A stretch of 19,890 nucleotides of DNA from Bacteroidales bacterium. Lineage in GTDB: Bacteria; Bacteroidota; Bacteroidia; Bacteroidales; WCHB1-69. Numbering within the stretch: position 1 is the stretch's first letter; every line of letters starts with the position of its first letter. This document shows, piece by piece, positions 1-6,951 of the stretch. The position numbers and the translations under genes are program-made. The notes beneath the pieces were generated by a model. It did not search any database. It was not told the DNA's origin and worked only from the letters and a program-made list of their open reading frames with translations. The DNA is taken from the NCBI GenBank assembly GCA_024400715.1, contig JAKSMH010000003.1, positions 1 through 19,890 of the forward strand, read 5' to 3'.

Positions 1-447
1 TCAACATTTTGAGGAAAAATATCTGCACCTTTATGATGCATTTTAACGAGGTCAACTATGCTTTCTGTATGGTAAATTGAGGGGTCTTTACCATAGCGTT
101 TCATATAGTTTTGCCAAGTGAGTAAGGCCTCGTCGAGAATATCATTGGCGAAAATGGTGTTAAATCTATTTTTTTTAAGCAGAACCCAATTTTCATTGAT
201 ATTTTTTTCTATCCACCCGGAATTTTTGGGGATTGATTTTTTATTACAAATAAAATCACCCTCAAATCCAATGTCCATTCCTCCGCAACCAGAGAAAAGA
301 GATACCATATTTAGACTATTATCGTCCTTTTTGTTTACAGCATAGTTGAATAAGGATAAAGAATAATCTTCACAAAGAAAATCCGAATAATCTTTAAAAC
401 CTATTTTCTCTTCTGGGATATCATATTTTTTTAAGCTTCTTATGCAT
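1..447 (-). CDS. DNA cytosine-5 methyltransferase, N-terminal part, cut by the window edge; apparent frameshift near the start
   Basis: Read from 308 downward, the frame encodes MVSLFSGCGGMDIGFEGDF and stays open to base 1. The F-SGCGG-D-GF pattern is motif I (AdoMet binding) of C5-cytosine DNA methyltransferases. The catalytic PCQ motif would lie beyond the window edge, so target and activity cannot be judged. The first in-frame ATG is at 308, but the frame upstream of it is open to 494 and looks coding (KYDIPEEKIGFKDYSDFLC...). The ATG at 445-447 begins MHKKLKK and stops almost at once. Removing one base from the A7 tract (plus 426-432) joins it to the methyltransferase frame, giving an N-terminal extension of about 46 residues. 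I therefore use 447 as the likely original start; 308 is the conservative start. The gene could be a restriction-modification methyltransferase or an orphan. No partner endonuclease is visible in the window. Confidence 0.8.
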
Positions 448-468
448 AACTTAAAAATAAAAACTACG

Positions 469-476
469 CAAAAGTA
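469..476 (-). promoter_or_regulatory. Putative -7 promoter element for the methyltransferase gene
   Basis: On the minus strand this reads TACTTTTG, an exact match to the Bacteroidetes -7 consensus TAnnTTTG. It would place transcription initiation about 15 nt before the ATG at 447, which supports 447 as the true start. No clear -33 TTTG element lies at the expected distance, so the call rests on one box. Confidence 0.4.
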
Positions 477-692
477 AGAATTAATTTTGATAGCTTATGT
501 GTTTTACGAAAGAAAAAAGTTTCCGATGCTTTTTGGTTTGAACGTGAAATAATAGCTAATGCGTTATGTTGTAATATGTTTTGTTCTTTATGTTTTCAAT
601 TTTTATATGAATGTCATTAATTCTGCAAATATACTTATTATTTCAATTATTGAGGGTATAATAATTCGTTGATGATATAAGCTTGACATATT
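477..692. other. AT-rich intergenic region, no gene seen
   Basis: This stretch between sufS and the methyltransferase gene is very AT-rich and has no convincing open frame. A second TAnnTTTG match (TATATTTG, minus strand, 626-633) is present without a spaced -33 element. I see no convincing U-tract terminator downstream of sufS. Confidence 0.5.
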
Positions 693-1895
693 TTATTCCA
701 ACATCATTTTGGCTCTGACAACGGCTTCGTACAGACTGTCAACTTCTTCTTTGGTGTTGTACAAGGCGAAGGACGCACGTACCGTTCCGGAAATACCGAA
801 ATGGTCCATGATGGGTTGCGTGCAGTGATGACCGGTGCGTACGGCAATTCCCAATTTGTCGATGATGGCGCCGATGTCTGACGGATGAATGTTGCCGATA
901 TTGAAGGAAATAATGGCCGTTTTTTGTGTCTAAGTTCCATAAACTTTCAGCCCTTCAATGGTGGACAGCCGTGGCATAGCGTATGTTAGCAGTTCGTGCT
1001 CGTGCTGTGCGATGTTTTCAATGCCGATACGCTTGATGTAGTCAATGGCAACCCTAAGTCCCATAGCATCTCCCACGCTCGGCGTTCCTGCCTCAAACTT
1101 GAAAGGCAGTTCGTTGTAGGTGGTTTTGGCGAAAGTTACTTGCTTGATCATTTCGCCGCCGCCTTGGTAAGGCTTCATCGCATTGAGCAATTTTTCCTTA
1201 CCGTACATAATGCCGATGCCCATAGGGGCGTACATCTTGTGGCCGGAAAAACAGTAAAAGTCGCAGTCCAGGTCTTGGACATCCACCTTACAGTGCGACA
1301 CGGCCTGCGCTCCGTCAATGAGTACGGGAATATTATGTTGGTGAGCTATCTCGATGACTTTTTTCACGGGATTGATGGTGCCGAGGGTGTTGGAGACGTG
1401 CGACACGGCAACAATCTTGGTTTTGGACGTGAGCAATTCGTTTAATTTGTCCAAAATCAATTCACCGTTGTCATCAATGGGAATGACTTTTAAAACGCAT
1501 CCGCGTTCTTCACACAAAAACTGCCAAGGCACGATGTTGGCGTGGTGTTCCATTTCGCTGATGACAATCTCATCGCCTTCGTGCAGAAACGTGCGTCCAA
1601 ACGAGGCGGCCACAAGATTGATGGAATCGGTAGCCCCGCGTGTGAAAATCACTTCGTATGCGTTGGCCGCGTTGATAAACTGCCGAACGCTTTCTCTGGC
1701 GATTTCAAATTCATCGGTGGCTTTTTGGCTCAGATAATGAACGCCGCGGTGAATATTGCTGTTGATTTGGGTGTAGTAGTTGTTGAGGGCATCAATAACC
1801 ACTTGCGGTTTCTGTGTCGTGGCCGCATTGTCCAAATAAACCAGCGGGCGTTTGTATATTTGCTGATTAAGAATGTCAAAATCTTCTCTATTCAT
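693..1895 (-). pseudogene. sufS: Cysteine desulfurase SufS, interrupted by an in-frame amber codon
   Basis: This is a class V PLP-dependent aminotransferase fold enzyme that removes sulfur from cysteine for Fe-S cluster assembly. Starting from ATG at 1895 (MNREDFDILN), the protein shows LVYLDNAATTQKP at 18-30, the H-N-PLP region ISEMEHHANIVPW at 112-124, DGAQAVSH at 194-201 and the PLP lysine in SGHK (Lys220). Codon 322 is TAG (930-932). The same frame continues without any other break through KTAIISFNIGNIHPSD and AVRTGHHCTQPIM, with the catalytic Cys358, to TAA at 693-695. The full length would be 400 codons, normal for SufS. The 321-residue product would lack the catalytic cysteine. The ATG overlaps the stop of the upstream membrane protein gene (ATGAATAG), suggesting translational coupling. 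A longer frame exists upstream to 2021, but it overlaps that gene. The amber could be a real mutation, a sequencing error or a readthrough codon. No suf genes lie beside it. Confidence 0.88.
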
Positions 1896-2400
1896 CGTCT
1901 TCTTCGTCTTGATTATCAGAGGTATCTTCGTATTCGCTGTAGTTGTTGTTTTTGTTGAATAGTGCATCCTTGAGTAGCATTCCGTATAAAACAATGAAGA
2001 GGACGCTGGTGAAGATGGCAAACCAGTTCATCGTTAGGGCACCCTTAATGACGAGGTTACATAAAATAAAAAGTATGATTTGAGAAATAACATACAAATG
2101 AAAACCGACTTTGTTGAGTTTTAGCATCAATGCGGCTCCGATAATGGATAGGGCATAGCCCAAGGACAGAAGTAAATATTGCCACGAAGAAACATTCATC
2201 AGCTGTTCGAAGGTGTTCATCATTTCTTCAGGCATTCCCATCGATTTGTACGATTCAATGATGGCAGGCATATAATTGGTGGAGAAAGCCAATGAAAAAT
2301 AGGTGAGGAAAGAAAATCCCGAACCGATAAAGGTTAAGATGGCTAATACTAAAAGCAAAGGTGATCTTTGGGGTCTTTCGTTTTCTTTAAATGGATTCAT
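1888..2400 (-). CDS. Small integral membrane protein, function unknown
   Basis: This encodes 170 residues with about four hydrophobic helices, near 14-40, 74-93, 100-118 and 124-142. The tail is short and strongly acidic (DNQDEEDDE). I do not recognise a named family. The start ATG at 2400 lies inside the 3' end of tilS (14-bp overlap), and the TAG stop at 1888-1890 overlaps the sufS start, so the three genes form one tightly packed transcription unit. The segment between helices 1 and 2 contains a methionine-rich stretch (MGMPEEMMNTFEQLM). Its position between tilS and sufS may simply reflect a housekeeping operon; nothing in the sequence ties it to tRNA modification or sulfur transfer. Confidence 0.8.
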   Translation of the reverse strand: MNPFKENERPQRSPLLLVLAILTFIGSGFSFLTYFSLAFSTNYMPAIIESYKSMGMPEEMMNTFEQLMNVSSWQYLLLSLGYALSIIGAALMLKLNKVGFHLYVISQIILFILCNLVIKGALTMNWFAIFTSVLFIVLYGMLLKDALFNKNNNYSEYEDTSDNQDEEDDE

Positions 2401-3706
2401 TGTATTTGATTTTTATGTAATTAGTTGTTTTATTATCGATTTTGAAGCGGTCGTCACTGCGAAAACCTACTACCCATATTATTTTTTCTCCGTCGCAGAG
2501 CAGCCATATTTTGTCTTTCGTTAGGATGTCGATTTTTTGATTGGTGAAGAAATCGCTGAGTTTTTTGCTTCCTTTCATCCCGAAGGGAAAGAAAAAATCT
2601 CCTGACTTCCAATGCCGAAGGATAAGCGGAAAGTTTATTTTCTTTTCATCGACATAAATAATGTTGGGATTGTTTTCAAATATAGGTTTTTGATTGATAG
2701 AACATTGGCAAATTTGAAATCCGTACAGACTTAACTCTTCCCAAGAATTTATTATTATCGAATGATGAGTATCTGAAATTAAATGATTAATAATCAAATT
2801 GTTTCTGTCTTTCACAAGCACGTGGGTGGAAGATAGGAATTTTTTGCCAGAAGGTCCTTGTTCGCTGTGGATGATCTGCTTTACATTATCCTCATTAAAT
2901 CCATAATTGCGAAGTATTTCATTCAGAATCAATATTTTATCATCTAATAATGATAATTTGTCTAAAGGAATGATTGTTTCTTCGCCTTGGATTTGTACTA
3001 AGTCGTTTTTGATTTTTTCTATCTGATGTTGATAGAATTGGTATTGCTGTCGAAGAATTTGGCTGTTATGGGAGAAAGTTTGAATGAGTTGAGGGTTGAC
3101 TTCTTCCAATTTGGGAATGACGGACAGTCTGATTTTATTGCGGTGGAATGTGTCGGAAAAATTGCTGCTGTCATTACGAAAAGCGATGTTTTTTTCAGCG
3201 GCGAACTGCCGAATTTGTTGGGCGGAAAAGGGTAGGAGCGGGCGGAGGATTTTCCCGTTTTGTTCAGGTATTCCCGTGAGACCTTTGAGTCCGGTTCCGC
3301 GTGATAGGTTGAGGAGAACGGTTTCGGCGTTATCGTTGGCGTGATGCGCTGTAACAATGTAGTCGTATTCGATGCCGATTTCCTTAAACCAGGTGTATCT
3401 AAGGTTTCTCGCCACCATTTCTATGGAGTCGCCCGACTTTTCCTGTTCGACTTTGGTATTAAATTCCTTTTCAAAATAGGTTACGCCATAATCTTGAGCC
3501 ATTCTTCGGGTGAGCATCATATCGAGGTTGGATTCTTCACCGCGAAGATGAAAGTTGCAGTGTGCGATAGCGAAGTTGAGTTGGCAGTGGGCAAATAAAT
3601 AGGCCAATACGGAAGAATCTGCGCCACCACTTACTGCGAGCAGGAAGGTTTTGGATGGTGCGGAATCGACTAATTCGTTGATATGCTGTCTGAATAATTC
3701 TTCCAT
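2387..3706 (-). CDS. tilS: tRNA(Ile)-lysidine synthase TilS
   Basis: TilS is a PP-loop ATP pyrophosphatase family enzyme that attaches lysine to the C34 wobble base of the CAU-anticodon isoleucine tRNA, changing its decoding from AUG to AUA. The 439-residue protein shows the PP-loop SGGADSS at 26-32 near the N-terminus. Downstream family blocks include AIAHCNFHLRGEES, VTAHHANDNAETVLLNLSRG and RPLLPFSAQQIRQFA. The C-terminal part (RHWKSGDFFFPFGMKGSKKLSDFF) matches the TilS C-terminal substrate-binding domain. The length is normal for the family. It is the first gene of a tilS - membrane protein - sufS unit. Two TAATTTTG boxes lie just upstream, so its leader may be very short. Confidence 0.95.
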   Translation of the reverse strand: MEELFRQHINELVDSAPSKTFLLAVSGGADSSVLAYLFAHCQLNFAIAHCNFHLRGEESNLDMMLTRRMAQDYGVTYFEKEFNTKVEQEKSGDSIEMVARNLRYTWFKEIGIEYDYIVTAHHANDNAETVLLNLSRGTGLKGLTGIPEQNGKILRPLLPFSAQQIRQFAAEKNIAFRNDSSNFSDTFHRNKIRLSVIPKLEEVNPQLIQTFSHNSQILRQQYQFYQHQIEKIKNDLVQIQGEETIIPLDKLSLLDDKILILNEILRNYGFNEDNVKQIIHSEQGPSGKKFLSSTHVLVKDRNNLIINHLISDTHHSIIINSWEELSLYGFQICQCSINQKPIFENNPNIIYVDEKKINFPLILRHWKSGDFFFPFGMKGSKKLSDFFTNQKIDILTKDKIWLLCDGEKIIWVVGFRSDDRFKIDNKTTNYIKIKYNESI

Positions 3707-3716
3707 AATACGTCTA

Positions 3717-3732
3717 CAAAATTACAAAATTA
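3717..3732 (-). promoter_or_regulatory. Tandem -7 elements upstream of tilS
   Basis: On the minus strand the sequence reads TAATTTTGTAATTTTG, two directly adjacent matches to TAnnTTTG (3725-3732 and 3717-3724). Initiation from them would give leaders of roughly 12 and 4 nt before the ATG at 3706. No clear -33 TTTG box is seen. Confidence 0.4.
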
Positions 3733-3746
3733 TTGGCTTGATAAAT

Positions 3747-3783
3747 AAAAAAGGATGACTAAAGCTTTAATCATCCTTTTTTT
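3747..3783 (-). terminator. Rho-independent terminator of nrdJ
   Basis: A 12-bp inverted repeat (AAAAAAGGATGA at 3747-3758 against TCATCCTTTTTT at 3771-3782) encloses a 12-nt loop that contains its own AAAGCTTT palindrome. On the minus strand the stem ends in a T run. It lies about 30 nt past the nrdJ stop and upstream of the tilS promoter, so it separates the two units. Confidence 0.8.
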
Positions 3784-3813
3784 CATTAAACCCTAATACA
3801 AATTATGAAATCA

Positions 3814-6546
3814 TCAGGAACCGCATTTTGAGTAACCGCAGTTAGAGCAGCAAAGGCAGCCTTCTTTGAATTCCATCGTGTTTTCCTGTCCGCATTTGGG
3901 GCAGATGGCACCCTTGGCCTTTGTTCCGTCCTTAATAAATTTCTTTAAGGCACGGATAACGCCGTTTTTCCAAGAGTTGATGGATTCTTCTCTAAAGTTC
4001 AGTCCTGAGATGATATTAATGATGCTTTCCATTGGGATTTCGTGTCTTAATAAGGCAGAAATCATTTTAGCATAGTTCCAAAATTCGGGATTAAAAGTAC
4101 GAGACAATCCTGACATAAGAACTTCGTAACCATCTTTGTCGTAGTATTGGAAGTCGTAGGTTTTTGTTCCGTCTTCGTGACGTCTTTTGATGATATTGCC
4201 GTTTTCCACCCATTTAGGAATGACTAAGCGGTCGTTTTCGGTTTTACCGGTAAAGATTTCGTAGGGGCGGTTGTCTCGCAAGCCAACGAAGGCAATCCAG
4301 TCTTCGCAGTTGTTTTTGAATCTCACGATTTCAGCTGGAAGGACAGTTGGACGTTTGTAGTTTTTGAGTTTGTCTTCCGGTTTATTTTCGCTTTTCTTGT
4401 CTGAAATGGTGTTGAGGACGCCATCGCGAGAACCTTCGCGATAGACGGTCATTCCTTTGCAGCCCACTTCCCAAGCTTTGACGTATAAGTCGGCCACGGT
4501 TTCCTCGCTGGTGTTTTCAGGAAGGTTAATCGTAACGGAGATGGAATGGTCCACCCATTTTTGTACGGCACCTTGGAGTTCTACCTTTTTAAGGTAATCG
4601 GTGTCGGCGGCGGTGGATTTGTAGTAAGGTGATTTTTCCACCAAGGTCATGATGGCATCTTTGCTCATTGATGTCAGTTGTTCCTTGCTGATACCTTGAA
4701 CGGCAGCCCAGTCGATGAATTTCGGGTGGAAAACCATATATTCTTCAAAGAGGTCACCAACAACGTCGTGAACGGTTTTGCGTTGGTTCATATCGTTGGG
4801 GTTGACTTTTCTTCTTCTCATATAGACCACGTTGAATGCGGGTTCGATACCAGATGTGGTTTGGGTGCAAATGCTGACGCTTCCTGTTGGAGCGATGGTG
4901 AGCAAGGCGATATTTCTACGGCCATAGCGAATCATATCCTCGTAGAGTTTCCCGTCGGCTTCTTTTAAGCGTTGTACGAAGGGGTTGTGGCTTTCCTTGA
5001 TGCAGCTGTAAACGGGGAAGGCGCCTCTTTCGCGAGCCATTGTAACGGAAGAACGGTAAGCGGCCAAAGCCAATTGTTTGTGGACTTCGGTGGAGAAAGC
5101 GTTGCCGTGTTCGGAACCGTACTGGATATTGAGGGCGGCCAACATATCGCCTTCGGCAGTGATGCCAAGACCCGTACGACGTCCTTTCAAGGACTGACGT
5201 TTGATTTTATTCCATAATTCCAGTTCTACGCGCTTAACGTCTTCTGTTTCGGGATCGCTTTTAACCTTTTCAATGATTTTATCGATTTTTTCCAATTCCA
5301 AATCGATGATGTCGTCCATAAGGCGTTGGGCATATTGGACGTGCTGTCTGAAGCGCGGCATATTGAAACTGGCTTGTTCAGTGAAAGGATTATCCACGTA
5401 GCTGTATAGGTTCATAGCGATGAGGCGGCAGCTGTCGTAGGGACACAATGGAATTTCACCGCAAGGGTTGGTGGAAATGGTTTGGAATCCCTCGTCTGCA
5501 TAGCAGTCTGGAATGGCTTCTTTGTGGATGGTGTCCCAGAAAAGCACGCCTGGTTCAGCGGATTTCCATGCGTTATGGGTAATTTTCTGCCACAATTTGG
5601 CGGCATCGATTTCCTGTTTGAACTTTGGATTTGGAGAATCTATGGGGTATTGTTGAACGTATGGTTTGCCGCTTTTCACGCATTCCATAAATTCATCATC
5701 GATTTTAACAGATACATTAGCCCCGGTAATCTTGCCTTCCGTCATTTTGGCATCGATAAACTTTTCTGCGTCGGGGTGTTTGATAGAGATGGAAAGCATT
5801 AGGGCACCGCGACGACCGTCTTGGGCCACTTCGCGCGTCGAATTGGAATATCTTTCCATAAAGGGTACTACGCCTGTTGAAGAGATGGCGCAATTTTGGA
5901 CTTTACTTCCCGAGGGACGGATGTGTGACAAATCGTGTCCCACGCCACCACGACGTTTCATAAGCTGAACCTGTTCTTCGTCCATCTTCATAATGCCGCC
6001 GTATGAGTCTGAGCGGGCATCGTTGCCAATGACAAAGCAGTTGGATAAGGATGAAATTTGGAAATCATTTCCGATGCCGGCCATAGGACTTCCCTGTGGA
6101 ATGATGTATTTGAAATGTTCGAACAAAGAATAAATCAGTTCTTCGCTCATCGGATTGGCGTATTTTTTCTCAATACGGGCAAATTCACGTGCCAGACGAT
6201 GATGCATTTCGTCCGGATTCCGTTCCAACAATTTTCCCGAATCGTTTTTCAGGGCGTATTTGTCAATCCACACACCTGCGGCTAATTCATCGCCGTCAAA
6301 ATATTCAACAACTTCTGGAAAAATTTCATTTTTTTCGTAAATAGTCATTTTGTGCTCCTTTTCAGGAGCCATAGTTTCATTTTTTTCGTCAGTCATATTT
6401 TCCATAACGAGTTCAGCCAAATCATCAAATTGCATTCCGTCCAACTGATTTTCGCGAGATTTCAGCAACTCTTCTGGTGTTGAAACGGGTTGAATCTCAG
6501 TTTCCGAAATTTTTAATTCATCAAATAACGATAAATTTTTGTCCAT
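3814..6546 (-). CDS. nrdJ: Class II (adenosylcobalamin-dependent) ribonucleoside-diphosphate reductase
   Basis: This enzyme reduces ribonucleotides to deoxyribonucleotides using an adenosylcobalamin-generated thiyl radical. With the start at 6546 it has 910 residues, the long form of the family. Visible signatures are SSLSNCFVIG with the N-terminal redox Cys170, NPCGE at 360-364 with the radical Cys362, and the phosphate-binding IAPTGSVS at 551-558. After the barrel comes a domain with the TSCPD-like pattern (residues ~735-880). The tail is cysteine-rich, with CPKCG at 882-886 and CLCCSNCGYSKCG near the end, consistent with a zinc-ribbon and a swinging redox pair. The frame extends upstream to ATG at 6609. 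I prefer 6546 (MDKNLSLFDEL) because a TAAATTTG -7 box lies at 6577-6584, downstream of that earlier ATG. No NrdB-type partner is nearby. The gene is monocistronic, with its own terminator. Confidence 0.93.
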   Translation of the reverse strand: MDKNLSLFDELKISETEIQPVSTPEELLKSRENQLDGMQFDDLAELVMENMTDEKNETMAPEKEHKMTIYEKNEIFPEVVEYFDGDELAAGVWIDKYALKNDSGKLLERNPDEMHHRLAREFARIEKKYANPMSEELIYSLFEHFKYIIPQGSPMAGIGNDFQISSLSNCFVIGNDARSDSYGGIMKMDEEQVQLMKRRGGVGHDLSHIRPSGSKVQNCAISSTGVVPFMERYSNSTREVAQDGRRGALMLSISIKHPDAEKFIDAKMTEGKITGANVSVKIDDEFMECVKSGKPYVQQYPIDSPNPKFKQEIDAAKLWQKITHNAWKSAEPGVLFWDTIHKEAIPDCYADEGFQTISTNPCGEIPLCPYDSCRLIAMNLYSYVDNPFTEQASFNMPRFRQHVQYAQRLMDDIIDLELEKIDKIIEKVKSDPETEDVKRVELELWNKIKRQSLKGRRTGLGITAEGDMLAALNIQYGSEHGNAFSTEVHKQLALAAYRSSVTMARERGAFPVYSCIKESHNPFVQRLKEADGKLYEDMIRYGRRNIALLTIAPTGSVSICTQTTSGIEPAFNVVYMRRRKVNPNDMNQRKTVHDVVGDLFEEYMVFHPKFIDWAAVQGISKEQLTSMSKDAIMTLVEKSPYYKSTAADTDYLKKVELQGAVQKWVDHSISVTINLPENTSEETVADLYVKAWEVGCKGMTVYREGSRDGVLNTISDKKSENKPEDKLKNYKRPTVLPAEIVRFKNNCEDWIAFVGLRDNRPYEIFTGKTENDRLVIPKWVENGNIIKRRHEDGTKTYDFQYYDKDGYEVLMSGLSRTFNPEFWNYAKMISALLRHEIPMESIINIISGLNFREESINSWKNGVIRALKKFIKDGTKAKGAICPKCGQENTMEFKEGCLCCSNCGYSKCGS

Positions 6547-6576
6547 AGGTTTTGAATAATTGAGGTTGACAACAAT

Positions 6577-6584
6577 CAAATTTA
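6577..6584 (-). promoter_or_regulatory. Putative -7 promoter element of nrdJ
   Basis: The minus strand reads TAAATTTG, matching TAnnTTTG. It gives a predicted leader of about 24 nt to the ATG at 6546. No well-spaced -33 box is present. Confidence 0.3.
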
Positions 6585-6951
6585 AGTTCATTTCCACAAA
6601 ATCACGCATTGCTTTTCAATCACGAATCTGTAAGTTGTTGGTAGTAAAATAGTTGCGTATTTCTTTACTGTATGAAAACTCATTTGCTAAAATAAATAGT
6701 TTCCCATAATTTTTATGTTAAAATTCGCACATATTATTAACAAAATGAGGTTAATATTTTTTGTGTTTGATTATTAGATAATTAAGAAAAAAAGTCAAAA
6801 AAAATGCATTTCCTGACTTTTTATGTTGCTTTTCTGATAAAAAAATGCGACCTTTTAAGCATTCATTTTTGGATCTCCAGACATAAAAAAACGACCCGTG
6901 AAAAGGTCGTTTTTTTTATAATAAAGTGTAGAAAAACTTAGATTGACTCAA
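6585..6951. other. Intergenic region between the protease gene and nrdJ
   Basis: No gene is visible here. The region is AT-rich and holds the protease terminator near its right end (6885-6917). There is a second, weaker hairpin (AAAAAGTCA at 6789-6797 with TGACTTTTT at 6814-6822, 16-nt loop) that may act as a backup terminator on either strand. I looked for a cobalamin riboswitch B-box on the minus strand upstream of nrdJ and saw none. Confidence 0.5.
6885..6917 (-). terminator. Rho-independent terminator of the protease gene
   Basis: A 12-bp stem (AAAAAAACGACC at 6885-6896 with GGTCGTTTTTTT at 6905-6916) encloses the 8-nt loop cgtgaaaa. A T run follows on both strands. It begins about 35 nt past the protease stop. 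Confidence 0.85.

Noticed and set aside
118..345. 75-residue plus-strand open frame at the left end
   Set aside because: It is antisense to the methyltransferase motif I region, and its translation is low-complexity and Phe/Ser-rich.
930..932. TAG as a reassigned sense codon across the genome
   Set aside because: rho and the membrane protein gene overlapping sufS both end in TAG at sensible places, so general reassignment is not supported.
704..940. 78-residue minus-strand open frame next to the end of sufS
   Set aside because: It overlaps the continuing sufS frame, which has clear family motifs through 695. This other frame has no recognisable protein features.
996..1958. Plus-strand open frames antisense to sufS
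   Set aside because: They are shadows of the conserved sufS frame and show no family motifs.
4678..5802. Several plus-strand open frames antisense to nrdJ
   Set aside because: The minus-strand nrdJ frame is continuous with strong motifs. The antisense frames are short and lack motifs.
6789..6822. Second hairpin in the protease-nrdJ intergenic region as a main terminator
   Set aside because: Its stem is AT-rich with a 16-nt loop, and it lies beyond a much better terminator at 6885-6917. I kept it only as a note in the intergenic entry.
6547..6951. Cobalamin riboswitch upstream of nrdJ
   Set aside because: I looked for the conserved B12-box sequence on the minus strand and did not see it. 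A covariance search would be decisive.
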